Positions 1 to 11,769 of a DNA stretch of 64,000 nucleotides are shown in pieces. Position 1 is the stretch's first letter; each line of letters opens with the position of its first letter. Source of the stretch: Anadara kagoshimensis (Eukaryota; Mollusca; Bivalvia; Arcoida; Arcidae); assembly GCA_021292105.1 (NCBI GenBank), contig CM037874.1, positions 33,220,185-33,284,184 of the forward strand, written 5' to 3'. The translations under genes and the position numbers were made by a program. The notes beneath the pieces are model-generated. The model was given only the letters and a program-made list of their open reading frames with translations. It made no database searches and was not told the DNA's origin.

Positions 1-449
1 CAATGGAAAACGAATTGATATATAAATCTATAACATTTTCAGGATGTTGTTTCGATGGGTTTTTTTTAAGTTATTTACTGCATGTTTGCATTTTGAACCA
101 GAAATGACTTTTAACTATCATTAATTTTGTGAGAAAATAATTTTATGATATTGACAGACAGTATTGGAAGAAGTACAAAGTGGATGTATCTGTTCATTTT
201 AGGATGTTGTAACAGTGTTTAAAAGTAAGTAACTGTAATTTTTTATCCATTTTTAAGCATATATGAATTTTCCACCCGCATTTTGAGATAACTGATAACG
301 CATGTATAATATGTGAGTTGTTAATGTTGTATCACTACAACAGCAGAAAGAAGCAGCTAAGTTAAGTTGTTTCGTCTTCTTTGTTGCATTGACTATTGAC
401 ACTTTAAGCAGTTTGATTAACAAATTGCATTTGTTCCATGTATACCACT

Positions 450-600
450 GATTGTCATCACAATACTAGCAAGAATTATAATATCTTACATTATCCTGGA
501 TATGCTTGATGTCCCATAGTTCTATATTCCAATCATTCTCAATTTTTATTCCGTGTGTGGCGGACAGAAGGGGGCTGTCCTTCCGAAACACATGACCTTG
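450..600 (-). repeat. Family R repeat, partial
   Basis: Diverged partial copy of repeat family R in minus orientation, recognised by the 'gatgtcccatagttc' block followed by the 'ccgtgtgtggcgg' block. The same order is seen at 3095-3340 and 12600-12835. The distal part that normally follows is missing. Confidence 0.5.
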
Positions 601-919
601 ATTCAAATGTGGAAGTAGTATTTAATTTGCAAGTTGTGCCTGTTTCTGAAAATAAATGTACAAGGCTTTAAAATATTTATAATACACAGGATCCCGGAGC
701 AAAGGAATATATTAATCACTCTGCAAACAATCATATTTCAAATAATATTTTGCATAGCACAGAAAAAAGACGTATGGTTAAATAAATAAATGCGTGGGTT
801 ATAATTAATTCAAAAATTTATGAAAAATGTAAAAAAAAAATCAATTATATATATATGGAGTTTTAAAAAGGTATTTGTGAAATGTATATTGTATTTAAAA
901 TACTACATGTATATAATTA

Positions 920-1003
920 TAGCATGGTGATGAGGTCGATATGTGTTTTTTGACTGAAGAAAACCGATATCGACCGAGGACGTATCGACCGAATCACCAT
1001 GCT
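920..1003. repeat. Short foldback (hairpin) element
   Basis: Inverted repeat of 84 bp. The arm 'tagcatggtgat' and an inner 'ggtcgata' block recur as reverse complements at the other end. The flanks are plain AT-rich sequence. Probably a small non-autonomous inverted-repeat element or the remnant of one; no coding content. Bases 1-450 and 1004-1490 otherwise show nothing recognisable. Confidence 0.55.
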
Positions 1004-1495
1004 ACAATTGCTTTCTTAATTTATCCGAACGCTTGCTGTTAGGCGTTGAATATAAGCCAACAAAATTCATGTTTCGTTTTAATGTAACAATTTTTAAAAA
1101 ATTCCTTTGTCATACGTTTTATTTGCTATAAGCAATGAAAAATTAAATTCACAATTTTTATTTTCGCTTTTAGATTTTCAGACAACATAAATCAACCGCG
1201 TTGTTTTGGTTTGAAAATGGAAAACCAATGGCTTCATGGAGAGAAAAAAATCTATATTATGAAACCATGGGAATTAATGTTCAATCCTTTTTAAAGATTC
1301 TGGATAAAAATAACATGAAACTTTATTTTGTTTTTTTTAAATACCTAAATATTTGATAGATTGTTGCTATGGTAAATTGTTTGTTTATATCGATTCCAGG
1401 AAACTTGGTACTCAATGTAGCATTTTGTTACATTATAGATAAAAGAAATTATATAACGCTTCACAACAGTCAGAATATCTGATGAATACTCCGAA

Positions 1496-1695
1496 AGTAC
1501 AGATCTGTCAAAAGCTAAACACTAAACTAACGAAAATAGTGAAAACTTTGCTGCCGAGTGACAAAGTTATGGATAGGTAGAGACCGAAAAGTTGTTCTAA
1601 GACAGATGACAGCTACCGAAAAGCTGTCGAAAATAGCTACCGATGGGCCGAGATGACCTGTCTTTTCGTCAAAACTGAATTCGTTAGGGTATTAT
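1496..1695. repeat. Family P palindromic MITE
   Basis: Copy of the commonest repeat here. Ends resemble 'cagacctgtcgaaagttta' and its reverse complement. The interior is itself palindromic, with repeated 'cgaaaagctgtcgaaa'-like blocks. This copy is diverged at its right end. No ORF; non-autonomous. Confidence 0.65.
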
Positions 1696-1767
1696 AAATA
1701 TGAATTTAATGCACATTACCGATGCAGAATTCCCATCAGCTGTTAAACCAATTAATTATGTTTCAGT

Positions 1768-2215
1768 TGGTAGAGTGTTCGCTCTGTATGTAGGAAATCG
1801 GAGTTCGGAGTTGGATATTGTGACTAAAACTTCAATATAGTTAATGACTACATGTATTCTTTTTCTAAGCACTCGGCATTCAGTATTGAAAGTTACGATT
1901 TCCTACTTTAGAGAAATTAAAAATTAAAAACAAACATAGTAATCCTATCTAAATCACAATCCCAAAGCAAAGTAGCAACTGGAAGATTAAGTAACACGCG
2001 AACTTCCACCAGGGAAGTGAGATCGTGTGCTCGGAAAAGGGAAGTACCTCCTGTTTAGCTAACTTCACTCGTGTATGAGTGTCACGCTAAAACCCCTCTT
2101 CGCTCATTGTCCTGAGCGCAAAGACCACTATGGTGAAACTCCTGCCACTTACGACGTCCAGATACAAGCGAAATATTCTTGACTAGGACATAAAACCAGA
2201 TTCAATCCTTCTTAA
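1768..2215 (+). repeat. SINE family S1 interrupted by a family R copy
   Basis: A tRNA-like head ('gttggtagagtg', A-box like) and SINE body run from 1768 to about 1915. The matching SINE 3' part ('cgaaatattcttgac') resumes at about 2115-2215. Between them, about 1930-2098, lies a family R copy containing 'cttccaccagggaagtgag'. The order suggests R inserted into a pre-existing SINE; the exact junctions are by eye. Confidence 0.55.
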
Positions 2216-3094
2216 ACAATTTAAAAAAGACCAAAAAAAGAAAGAAAAAAATTAGACGCTATATTGATTTCTTGTTGGAAAATTTATATTTCAATTTTAC
2301 AATTAAGATGAAAAATCCGTTTTATTTTATTTTTTTTTATTATTATAATTTTTTCTATTGGTTTAATGCACTTATGGACTTAATCTGCTTAATTTACTCA
2401 GCTTGATTCAATTTTCCACATCATTACACACATAATGGAATCAATAAATGGCCCAGACAATTCATGGCCAGATTTATAATACTGCTTAAATTGCAATTTG
2501 CAAACCTTGCCTTTAAAAAGTTTTTTAGTACATACACAACGGATGACAATCACGTGACTGTTTTGATCTAGCACATATATTCTCGCTTCCTGGTCCGTCG
2601 TTACATGCAAAAGTAAATTGACCTTGACCTTTTATATGAAAATAAGGTATACCCTACGGACATTATAGTTATTCTTGAAATTCAAATAAATCCCATGTAA
2701 ATTCTTCCAAACTTAGACAATGTTTTGATCATGTTGCGATCAACAGTAGTTTAACATGATCAAAGCATTTTTAAAGTGTTTACAGAAACTACACAGGAAT
2801 TCAATAGTAAATACTGCCCTTTGGCAAGAAATCTTAATACAGGATGTATATATCTTCTTTAGATTTTTTTATTATGATTTATTTTCAAATTCACGCACTT
2901 TCGTATGAACTACTTAAGGTCAATTTATCTTCGATTCACCATAGTCAGATAACTATGCAGTATAAATTATGTAAAATTTGCCCATGAACAGAATAAATTT
3001 TAAATTTTTTGGGAAGTCTCATTTTCCCCCCAAGTTACGTCTGGAGATAACTTGATTTTTTCATAATTTGGAATTAATAATTTTAAAGTTTGAT

Positions 3095-3340
3095 TTGGCC
3101 TGTATATACTTGACGTCTCATAGTTCCATGTTCCTTTCACACAATTTTGATTGCACACCACATGTGACGGGTGTAGCTAGCTAAACAGGAGGTGGTAACC
3201 CTTCCGGAGCACCTGGCCTCACTTCCCTAGTGGAAGTTCACGTGTCTAACCTGACTTGTCAGTTCCAAAGTTTTGCTTTGCTTCTGGATTGTGATTCGTA
3301 CATGGATTAGTATGTTGGATTTTATTTAAATTACAATTTA
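3095..3340 (-). repeat. Family R repeat, near full length
   Basis: One of the better preserved family R copies (about 245 bp). It includes 'gacgtctcatagttccatg', 'ggcctcacttccctagtgg' and 'gattgtgattcgtacatgg' in the same order as other copies. It has no ORF, no clear terminal inverted repeat and no poly-A tail. The intervals 2220-3090 and 3345-4260 contain only AT-rich sequence and short random ORFs. Confidence 0.6.
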
Positions 3341-4281
3341 TGAAAAGATAGTACCAATGTGTTGGGTGGATCGTGGTATATCAATATTCCTCATGAAAGA
3401 TAAAGTTCTATCATGGTCCCTGTAAGGTCTTAGTTATCCCGCTTATTTACATGTCCCTGAATAAATACCATTTACAAATTTAAAAGTACTGCACTGATCC
3501 TTAATAGTTAACTATTAATAGTTAACCATTCATTCATGACGTTAGCCAAAAGATTTGTGTATTCCTTCTAAACATTAATTTGGCAAACCTCAGTAGAACT
3601 CGTAGGTCATAATTTAATATAAAGGAATCACCCTGTCCGTCTGCTGTTTGTCCGTTTTGCTGTCTATGCCAATATCTGACCAGTTTCACATCTTCCATGT
3701 TTATCAATGGATTTTGGCCAAACTTGGAACAAATATAAAACAACAAGACACAATGTGTTGAATTCCAAATAACAAGTCATACTTCAATGTTCAAGATCAC
3801 AAGATCAACTCTGAGAAATGACAACTTGGCAATGTTTGGGATGGGGGGTATATTTGTAATTCTGCTTAATTTCAAAATATGTGACACAATCAATAAACAT
3901 AATTTTTAAGTTAAACTTGGGAGGTGAACCGTAGGAAGATCTTAAATGAACCACATAATATGACAAACAACTGGACGCCCACTAGCATTGTCTCATAATG
4001 TCACAACTGTGATTTTACTCCTGGTTTTACGACTAGAACGTGACCCATAGCCCAGACATCTTACGGAACAGATGTTGCGTTGTATATAACATAAAACTAC
4101 AAATTGTTCACGGTTTGTGGCATGTCAAGTTATCTTTTCAGAACATGCAATAAAATATTAAGATTTTTAATGCCAAGTCATGTTTGTTATAAATATTTAT
4201 GCCTATAGCATTTAAAAATCGATTGTGTGCTGGTTACTTTGACTATATACATCTATTTTCTATTAAAACAGATAGTTCGAT

Positions 4282-4308
4282 ATGGCTGAAATCAGTGGTA
4301 GAAGATGA
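4282..4308 (+). promoter_or_regulatory. Upstream ORF in the Kv leader
   Basis: An ATG 49 bases before the channel start opens an 8-codon frame ending in TGA. A second upstream ATG (4304) overlaps the true start in another frame. The tract before 4270 ends in 'ttaaaacag', which could be a splice acceptor, so the 5' UTR may begin in an upstream non-coding exon. Whether these uORFs are translated is unknown. Confidence 0.3.
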
Positions 4309-4330
4309 AAATTAGTCTAAAAGATACAAA

Positions 4331-4783
4331 ATGGCTAGAAACATTGTGAAATTTAATATAAGGGGAACTAAGTTCGAAACGAATAAGGATACCTTACAGA
4401 AAACGCCCGGAACAGTACTTTATGATCTTGATTCGCTACATAATGCTTACGACTGCGTGAATAAGGAATATTTTTTCGATAGAGACCCAGAGGTTTTTAA
4501 TATCATATTGAATTATTTTAATCATGGAAAACTTCATGTTCCAAAGAACATTTGTGGAGCTTTACTCCGTGAAGAACTTAAATTTTGGAGTGTTCCTCAT
4601 AGCCATGTTGCAGATTGCTGTTGGCGAGCGTTTTATGCCCATGAGGAAGAGCAGGATGTTTTAGAGGACTTGAGGAAGGCTAACACTGATATTTTATATG
4701 CAGGGAAACATGTGAACAAGACAACTGCGAGATATAAACTATGGATGCTTCTAGATAATCCTGGTTCGTCGTCACATGCAAAG
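4331..4783 (+). CDS. Kv channel exon 1 (T1 tetramerisation domain)
   Basis: 151 codons. The ATG at 4331 begins the T1 motif within four residues (VKFNIRGTKFET). The aromatic-acidic YFFDRDP motif typical of Kv T1 is present. The zinc ligands His, Cys and CysCys keep exact family spacing. The frame runs on only 12 codons past the donor, so the intron boundary at AAG|GTAACT is well supported. Confidence 0.88.
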
Positions 4784-7700
4784 GTAACTAAATAAAATAT
4801 ATTTCGAACTTATATTAATTTATATACAGCTACAGTACAAACCTAAGAACAGTTTTACATCGATCTAACAAAAACAGTGAAGCTCGTGATCGTCTGCCAA
4901 TTGACTAAGATATGGATGGCTAATATCCAAAAAGCTTCTAAAAGAAAGATAACAAACGAGAGACCGAGACGAGATGACGGTTCAGCACTAATTCATTCGT
5001 GTTAAAATTCCGGCAGGTGTTTACTGTAAATATCTCCAGTACAGCTATATACATTACAGACCTAACAACAGGCTAGCACTAAGCTGATGAATTTAAATTA
5101 GTGTCCAATCTCCAGACATCATCTCGGTTCCTCGTTAGCTGTTTTTTAGAATATCTCGGTCAGATTTTCAGCTACTTTTATCTATTGCTTTGAAGGTTTT
5201 TGGCTACTTCGCATCCATATCTTGACCACTCCAGCAGAGACATTCTCACTCTTCGACTGCTTCTCGTTAACTTATTCTAAAAGTATGTACTGTGTTTGTG
5301 TTGATAAGTTTGTTTGTTTGTTTGCTTGTTTGGTTGGTTTTTTTTTGCCACAAAATAGTTTTTGAGACCTCAGTATTTATTATGTGTTAGGACTTAAACA
5401 TGGAAAGGAGCTATTCAATAAAACAAAGCATCCACCACCAATAAGTAAATTTTTGTGATTTAAACGTATCAACTGAATATAGTAATATGCATGCGCCTAT
5501 CATTGTTGATGTTTGCATCAGGTTTCGTAAAACAGTGTTCATATTTTATGAGAATTGCTGTGAACAAGAAGTGTTTAGACTTGCAGAAGTCTCTTTTTTC
5601 GATGGGCAAGATATCAAATTTAGCTATGCTGACTAAAGGGATACATAACAAATGCACATGCACAGTACAGTCAAAGGGTTCATCTATATAAGGGCCATCA
5701 GTAAAATTTTATCCAAATGCTCTTTATTCATGATATTTGCACTTGTATAAGGACAACCTGCCCATTAAAGCCACTTTTACTAGTTTCTTTGAGTGGCAAT
5801 TATAGATAGGTTTGATTGTAACAAATAATCATAAATTCTTTTTATTCAACTTTTATAATGGCAAAATAAAACCGTTAGAGTAAATAATATTTATTTTATT
5901 ATTTACTAAGCCGCTAACAAAATAAACTGTTAACGCAGGGATATTGCAAGCCTAGGCTTATCAAAGTCATCAAAAAGTTTTATGACCATCATCAAAATAC
6001 TGTCGATAAGTATAATATCATTACCCTGGAAGTATTTGACGTCCCATAGTGCAATGTTCTTTTGTGGAAGATAGCTATACAAAAATTAAAAATTCTTTAT
6101 GCATATACAAGTACATTAATGCGTCTTCTTTTTACTCGGAAAATTGCTGATATTATTTTTTTAAAAGATTTTAGTGCAGCATAATCAAATGGGAATTAAT
6201 AGTCTTTGTATAAGTAAACAAAAACGTCCTGTGTGTACTCGGAAAATTGCCGACAAAAAGGTTTATATTGAATTTATGCATAGCTGTCGTCTACAACAGT
6301 AACCCATCAGGAATTACAACTCGTTATGCAAGTAAACAAAAATTTCAGCTGTCTACCGTAAAATTGTTTAATAAAAATAAAAAAGAATTTATTTATTTAT
6401 TTATATCTTTGGATGGTTATCTTCTTCAAAAGTTACCAACTGGGAATTACAACTGTTTATGCGTGTAAACATATACCCGAAAAATTGCTAAATAAAAATA
6501 TAATGTTAATTTATTTATTTTTATTATTATTATTTATCTATTTTCTGCATTATCAATCAATTATGAAATATAGCTCTTTATGCAAGTATACAAATATGTC
6601 CTTTCTCATTCTCTCTACTTGGAAAATTCTGTCAAAAGATTAATGCTCTCTTTTACATCATAAACAAAATGGGAATGTCAACTGATAATGCAAGTAAACA
6701 AATACGTCCTCTGTCCAGTCGGAAAATTACTGACTAGAACATCTGCTGACAGTTTAGTTGATCCAGAGGTAGCTGGTTTCCTTTTCGTTTTCCTTCCTGA
6801 ACTGACCGTCTCGATATAAGTACAGGACTCCTAACAAGAAACGTAAAACTGCACTAATACACTCTTTTCACTTCTAAAAAACAATAAAACCGGTCCATGT
6901 CGAAATCACAAAAGCAGAATGAAATCTTTGAAAACTGGCATTCATGTTTAAGATAAAGACGTCCACCAGGAAATTTAGATCGGATGCTCCGGAAGATAAG
7001 CACCTTCCCCTAATAACGTAAATTTAAATATCTTTTATCTTAAAATTTGCTCGATTTGGCTTTCGTCATTCTATACACTTACAGCAAAGTTCAAAGTTTG
7101 ATTAAGTATCAATTTACCCAATTTTCAGTGTCACAGCTTTGCTGGTATTATTTCCAAATACAGATAGATCCTATTGTAACTGCTTGGCAAAATAAATCGC
7201 ATTGTAGACACATATTGTTTTATTTCAAATTCGATTTCCCATTTAGCACGTAATAAACACAAAGACCATTAAAATACGCACACGTGATATTCGTCAGTGC
7301 AATGTAATAACGGTTCATATTGATAGATGTAATGCATTCAACTTAGAAAATAAATTTGATTCATGACAAACGTTTCCGGTAATACTTATTCACACACTGA
7401 CTGGAATTAGAAAATAACATGCTTTATCATTAATCTTGGACGTCGCTATAGAACACGTATTATACGTATGAGGAGGGTAGGGGTTGTTAAAATGTGACCA
7501 AGACATTTAGACGCCAGGTGTCTCATTTTTGTTCGTTCGACCCAAACTTGCCTACATTAGATTCAGGGGTTTGGTTTTCCTTAATTCATTGTTGTAGGTC
7601 TCTTCCCCAACGGTACATCGGACTGTATCATTATAATGGACGGGTTGTGATGTTTATATTGTATTTAGGACAATGCATCAAACTCGTAAAGTTTCAGTGT

Positions 7701-9596
7701 GTGGACTATGGTAAAGAACTCGCATACACACAGATTAACTTTAACAGTGAAAACAGTCCAAACACAGATGCTTACATTTCCAGAGCACTCGTTCTCACTT
7801 CCCTGGAGTTAAACTTATTTTGCCACTGGCTTCTAATAAAGTTTCTACTTTGCTTTGGCATTATGATTTTGACATGGAATGGTATGTTTGTAATGTATCA
7901 AAAGCAATGTCCTGATTTGTTTGTTTGTTTGTTTGTTTGTTTGTTTGGTGATATAATTCTTAGTGACTTTATATCTTGGTGATATCAACTATCAACTATT
8001 TATAGTTATTATATATCTTGGTTATATCAGATGGTATAAGTCTTAGTGATTGCTCATTTCATGCTAAATTTGGTATTTGCACGCTTATTAGGCGTTCTTG
8101 TAAACATTAATTTAATTTGTCATTTTTTCACTCGGCGTACTCCTGAGCCAACTCTATTGGACAGACCGGGACATATTATGGATGGACTGGAGCCTTAATC
8201 AATGTACTTCATTGCAATCTCCACTGACATTATCATGTCAAAAAATGTAATCGGACGCATATTGTTTCGCCTAAGTGTTCTTTTTATCGATTACATAAGA
8301 GCAAATATATTATTCCATACAAATATACCAACCGACGTACAACGAATAAAAAACAAGAGCACCATGCGTTACTCGGAAGATTTGGTGAAAAAAGGATTTG
8401 AAAAGATCAGGATCTTCTTTTAAGATATTAAACACCTTACTTTGAAATTTATTATTTTTGTGGTGTTCTAATTATCGTTGTTTTCATGGACAAACTGACC
8501 CACAAATTTACGTTTCAATGAAATACCGATATTAGTAGTTGATATTACAAAATTTACCCCCAACATTTACCACAAATACAAAATATTATCAAACCATGAA
8601 ATAGTGTGTTATATTTCTTAAAGCCACAAAAATTAGACCCCACCAATATAAATGATCGTATGGTATTTATCAGTTAACATTCTTTAATTTTGTACATGCT
8701 TTTGTTTTTCACAGGTTTGGCATGTGTTTTATATAACGGTGGTGGTACTTAGTGCGATAATATTTTGTCTGTGGACACTTCCAGAGCTGAGGACAGATTT
8801 ATACCTATCTTCGTTCGAAGCATCCGATCATCCTCATATTAAAAACTCAAGTAACAGCAAAATGACTCGTCTGATTATGTCCGATCCACATCCGTTATTA
8901 TTCGCCATGGAAACGTTTTGTTTGGGAATATTAACGTTTGAGTTAATAATGAGATTTGTTGTGTGTCCGAAAAAAGTTGAGTTTCTAAAAACTATTTTTG
9001 CCGTTGTGAGCATACTAACAGTTGTATCAATGTGGATTGCATTTGGATTAGAATTTAGTAAAGCCAAGATGGCGGATGAACATGGCTCTCGTCTGCTTTA
9101 TATGATTTGTAAGTGTTGCACTATGATCAGACTTTTACTTCTGTTTCGTCTCGAAAAACAGTTTAGCGGCTTACGAGTTCTGCTGATGTCGATTAAAAGC
9201 AGTTTACTAGAACTTCTGTTGATGACGGTTACATTTTTCATAGCGACGCTGATTTTCGCTAGCATGATCTATTTTGCCGAAATATTTGAAGAACAAGCAT
9301 TCAGCAACATATTTATATCAATGTGGTGGGCAATTATAACCATGACAACCGTGGGATATGGTGATTACTATCCGATTTCTACCTATGGGTATCTTGTCGG
9401 TGTCGTCTGCTCCATGTGCGGCCTTTTGCTTTTGGCTCTTCCGGTTGCCATAATTGCATCTAATTTCGCTGAATATTATTCCAGAAATAAAGATAGAGAA
9501 CGAAACATGAGAGCAATGGAAGAAGACGAACGTAAAAATCGCAAACAAGAAAACAAGTCTGACATTAACAAAGTACACCCTATAAATGGAACATAA
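4331..9596 (+). CDS. Voltage-gated K+ channel, Kv/Shaw-like, divergent voltage sensor (2 exons, 444 aa)
   Basis: Joined exons 4331-4783 and 8715-9596 encode a pore-forming Kv alpha subunit of the plasma membrane. Exon 1 ends in ...SSSHAK before a GTAACT donor. Exon 2 follows 'tttttcacag' and starts VWHVFYIT in phase 0. The N-terminal T1/BTB tetramerisation domain (about residues 4-105) has the H-x5-C-x20-CC zinc site of non-Shaker (Kv2/3/4) T1 domains. S1 to S6 span about residues 153-402. The filter TTVGYGD is at 362-368. The S6 gate reads PVA (394-396) where PVP is usual in Kv1/Kv3/Kv4. S4 has lost canonical charges (see findings). The acidic/basic C-tail is short. The frame is intact, so it is probably functional. 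Exact Kv subclass is uncertain; T1 and the 'SSSHAK' linker favour Kv3/Shaw. An AATAAA at 9668-9673 lies in the adjoining family Q element. Confidence 0.9.
4832..5291. repeat. Two adjacent diverged family P MITEs in the Kv intron
   Basis: Copies at about 4832-5029 and 5040-5291, each with recognisable but decayed family P ends and 'agatatggatgg'/'catccatatct' inner blocks. They lie just inside the 3.9-kb Kv intron. Confidence 0.5.
5690..5822. repeat. Family T repeat
   Basis: Contains 'aagga(c)aacctgcccatta' and ends in 'gataggtttgattgtaac'. The same arrangement occurs near 24796-24955, 25138-25270 and 52225-52408. Ends are inverted-repeat-like (a 'cagtcgaacctgtc' theme). Short, non-coding. 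A weak family R fragment follows at about 6000-6060. Confidence 0.45.
6075..6735. repeat. Degenerate tandem repeat, about 107-132-bp unit
   Basis: The block 'gggaattacaactcttta' followed by 'tgcaagtaaacaaa' and 'cggaaaattgctgac' recurs near 6189, 6308, 6440, 6562 and 6669. Spacing is about 119, 132, 122 and 107 bp. A weaker unit may precede these. It lies within the Kv intron. ORFs called across it are products of the repeat. Confidence 0.55.
6890..7020 (+). repeat. Family R repeat, partial
   Basis: Shows 'gtccatgtcgaaatcacaa', 'gtccaccaggaaatttag' and 'gctccggaagataagcacc' in family R order, plus orientation, 3' end missing. The rest of the intron to 8714 has only a TTTG run and an ORF at 7494-7982 without recognisable protein features. 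Confidence 0.5.
7914..7947 (+). repeat. (TTTG)n microsatellite
   Basis: About eight TTTG units in the Kv intron. Confidence 0.9.
8715..9596 (+). CDS. Kv channel exon 2 (S1-S6 and pore)
   Basis: 294 codons including the stop, all membrane segments in one exon. The acceptor 'ttttcacag' gives phase 0 continuity with exon 1. S2 retains the second Glu (TFEL). The S2 aromatic pair normally read as WF is IL here, and the S3 Asp position aligns with Phe. The filter GYGD and surrounding WWAIITMTTVGYGD are canonical. Confidence 0.9.
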   Translation, partial: VWHVFYITVVVLSAIIFCLWTLPELRTDLYLSSFEASDHPHIKNSSNSKMTRLIMSDPHPLLFAMETFCLGILTFELIMRFVVCPKKVEFLKTIFAVVSILTVVSMWIAFGLEFSKAKMADEHGSRLLYMICKCCTMIRLLLLFRLEKQFSGLRVLLMSIKSSLLELLLMTVTFFIATLIFASMIYFAEIFEEQAFSNIFISMWWAIITMTTVGYGDYYPISTYGYLVGVVCSMCGLLLLALPVAIIASNFAEYYSRNKDRERNMRAMEEDERKNRKQENKSDINKVHPINGT

Positions 9597-9620
9597 AATA
9601 CAGCCCGATTTCATTTCTAT

Positions 9621-9877
9621 TATAGGCTAACATCATTGACCTGTCCTTCTGACCTTTTTCAAAATATAATAAATCCATATAAATATATTATAATGGATCA
9701 GTACATTTATGTAGAAGGAACAAATCTGTTTGTTTCGTCTACGCCACCAGAAATATACATAGTTTATAATATTAACTGCCTATTCTAAACTACCAATGTA
9801 TTAGTGGATCATCAATACATATATATGAAGTCTTAATGAAAGGTCAATCGGACAGGTCATTAATATTTGCCTATATA
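9621..9877. mobile_element. Family Q TIR MITE
   Basis: Terminal inverted repeats of about 35 bp related to 'ggcaaacaacattgacctg' begin at 9621 and return as the reverse complement ('caggtcat' ... 'gcctata') at 9877. TA dinucleotides at both edges suggest a TA target. It lies immediately 3' of the Kv stop codon and may supply its poly-A signal. Confidence 0.65.
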
Positions 9878-10335
9878 GTTCATTCCTTCATCATGCTTAT
9901 ACTGTGATAAATATGAATTGTTAACAAAAAGACGTGAATGTATTCATATAGCCTTTGACTCTAAAATAGGCACGGGGTAAATAGAAGTTTCTCCCCGACT
10001 TCCAGATGCAAAAAATCGGTTGTCATATATACATATGCTGTTAAGTTACAAAATTGATTTGGTTAAATATTTTATTCTATTTCTCGTTGAATATCAGTAT
10101 GTATAAACCTGTGTATAAAGACTCGCTAAAGAACTTGAAAAGACATGTTAGTTGGTCACTGAAGCAGGTTTTACTGCTTAAGTATATTTAAATAGTAAAA
10201 ATAGAATATTACTATTTGGTTTTTATCTATAAAACTTTCTTTCGTTTTGATATTCTGAATTTGGCCCAAAGTTGCAGAATTCCATCAAATATGTGGTTAC
10301 AGCGATCAACCTGTAAGTATATACTTATTTTTCAC

Positions 10336-10707
10336 CCTTCAAACAAATGTATCGCATAGCGATTGGTTAACTTGCCGGGGTACATGGAACTATGTTCGGA
10401 AATCTGCCGGGGTACATGAACGCACGCGATATTTAGCGGTAAAAGGGAAGTAACTCGTACATCGCTGACGTCTAGTTATAGTAAACAAACATGGCGACAA
10501 CGTACGCAAGTCACACAAAATACGAAATGGAAGTTAAAAAGATCCAACTGGTTACGCTTTGAAGGGTGACAAAAACGTTATAAGGGCTTTGACAGGTTAC
10601 ACGGTCCATGTACCTCGTCAAAGATGAATGTACCATTCGCCTGCAGCTCAGGGTACATAAATCTTTGACGGGGTACATAGGACCGTGTAACTTGCCAAAG
10701 CCCTGTA
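10336..10707. repeat. Family U element with foldback 3' part
   Basis: About 370 bp closely matching 57066-57444. The 5' part has 'cgattggttaacttgccgg'. The 3' part folds back: 'gctttgacaggttacacgg' against 'ccgtgtaacttgccaaagc'. Rich in CpG for this window, no ORF. Sequence 9880-10330 shows nothing recognisable. Confidence 0.6.
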
Positions 10708-10917
10708 TAACTTATAGTGTTTACATCGATAATAGGCATCACAATATATATATATATACCTTGTGTATCAAGTAAACATTACACTATGTTTCCTAATGTT
10801 TATGATATAATACATTCATCAAAGTAGTTTATTAAAATGTATTTTTAAATGAGGTTTTTTTTCATTAAAATTCAAAAGTAGTACATGGCAAATGTATAGT
10901 TCGATTACAATTCGGTG

Positions 10918-11025
10918 TTAATGTTTACAATCAAAAACAAACATATTAATCCATGCTCGAATCACAATCAAGAAGCAATGTAAAAACTGAAATTGACAAG
11001 TTAGGTTCGACACGTGATGGTTTAC
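10918..11025 (+). repeat. Family R repeat, 5' half
   Basis: Begins with 'aaaaacaaacatattaatcc', then 'cgaatcacaatcaagaagc', and ends after 'ggttcgacacgtg'. The second half is missing. Confidence 0.5.
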
Positions 11026-11556
11026 AACGCAGAACTATCATTTCTATAACATTTAGATATGCATGATTTGGTTTCCTGTTGTTTTTTTTAGAATCGCCTC
11101 TATTCCAGGAGTTTGCTACGTAATTCTAAAATATTCCCCATAATCGTTAATGGATATTCATCACGTTTTGTGAAATAATTAATTTTCGCGGTGTCCAATT
11201 TTTGTGGTTATAAGAAAAAGTACCATTTTGTGGGGTTGTAAATTTGTAGTTTCTGGTTTCCATTTAGGGTAAGTTGGCAGTATATAATATTTCATGGACA
11301 TACAAATTCGTGTTCAGAATTTCGAGGAATACAACAAAAATTGGAAAACCACGAAAATTGAAGATTTCGCCGTACTGGAAATTCCCATTATTTTCCAACT
11401 ACAATTTCATTAATCTTTTCAGGAAAGTTCCATTACTCTATAATCAAGTGCATCTATGGGGTGATACATTTATTTTAGCAGTATTACTGAAAAACACAAA
11501 AACATCAGCAAACATAATATGGAGTATACACGTGCCAATATGAATAAATGCGTTTA

Positions 11557-11769
11557 TGTAAACACCATTGACCTGTCCGCTTGACTTTAATTAAAATATT
11601 TATTATGGACCAGTGCGTTTATTTAAAGGAAATACAGGCGTCTTTTCATCCATGCGTTGTTAGTTTATTAATTGCGAATTTTAACACTACTCATGTTTCG
11701 GATGGATCATCGTACATGGATGTTCATAATGAAAGGTCAAGCGGACAGGTCAATGTTGTTTGCCTATAT
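11557..11769. mobile_element. Family Q TIR MITE
   Basis: Inverted ends 'cattgacctgtccgcttga' and 'tcaagcggacaggtcaatg' bound about 210 bp. One of the best preserved Q copies. The ORF through it is incidental. Confidence 0.7.

Noticed and set aside
7494-7982. 162-codon ORF in the Kv intron
   Set aside because: Ends in TTTG-repeat translation, no domain, no splice continuity with the channel.
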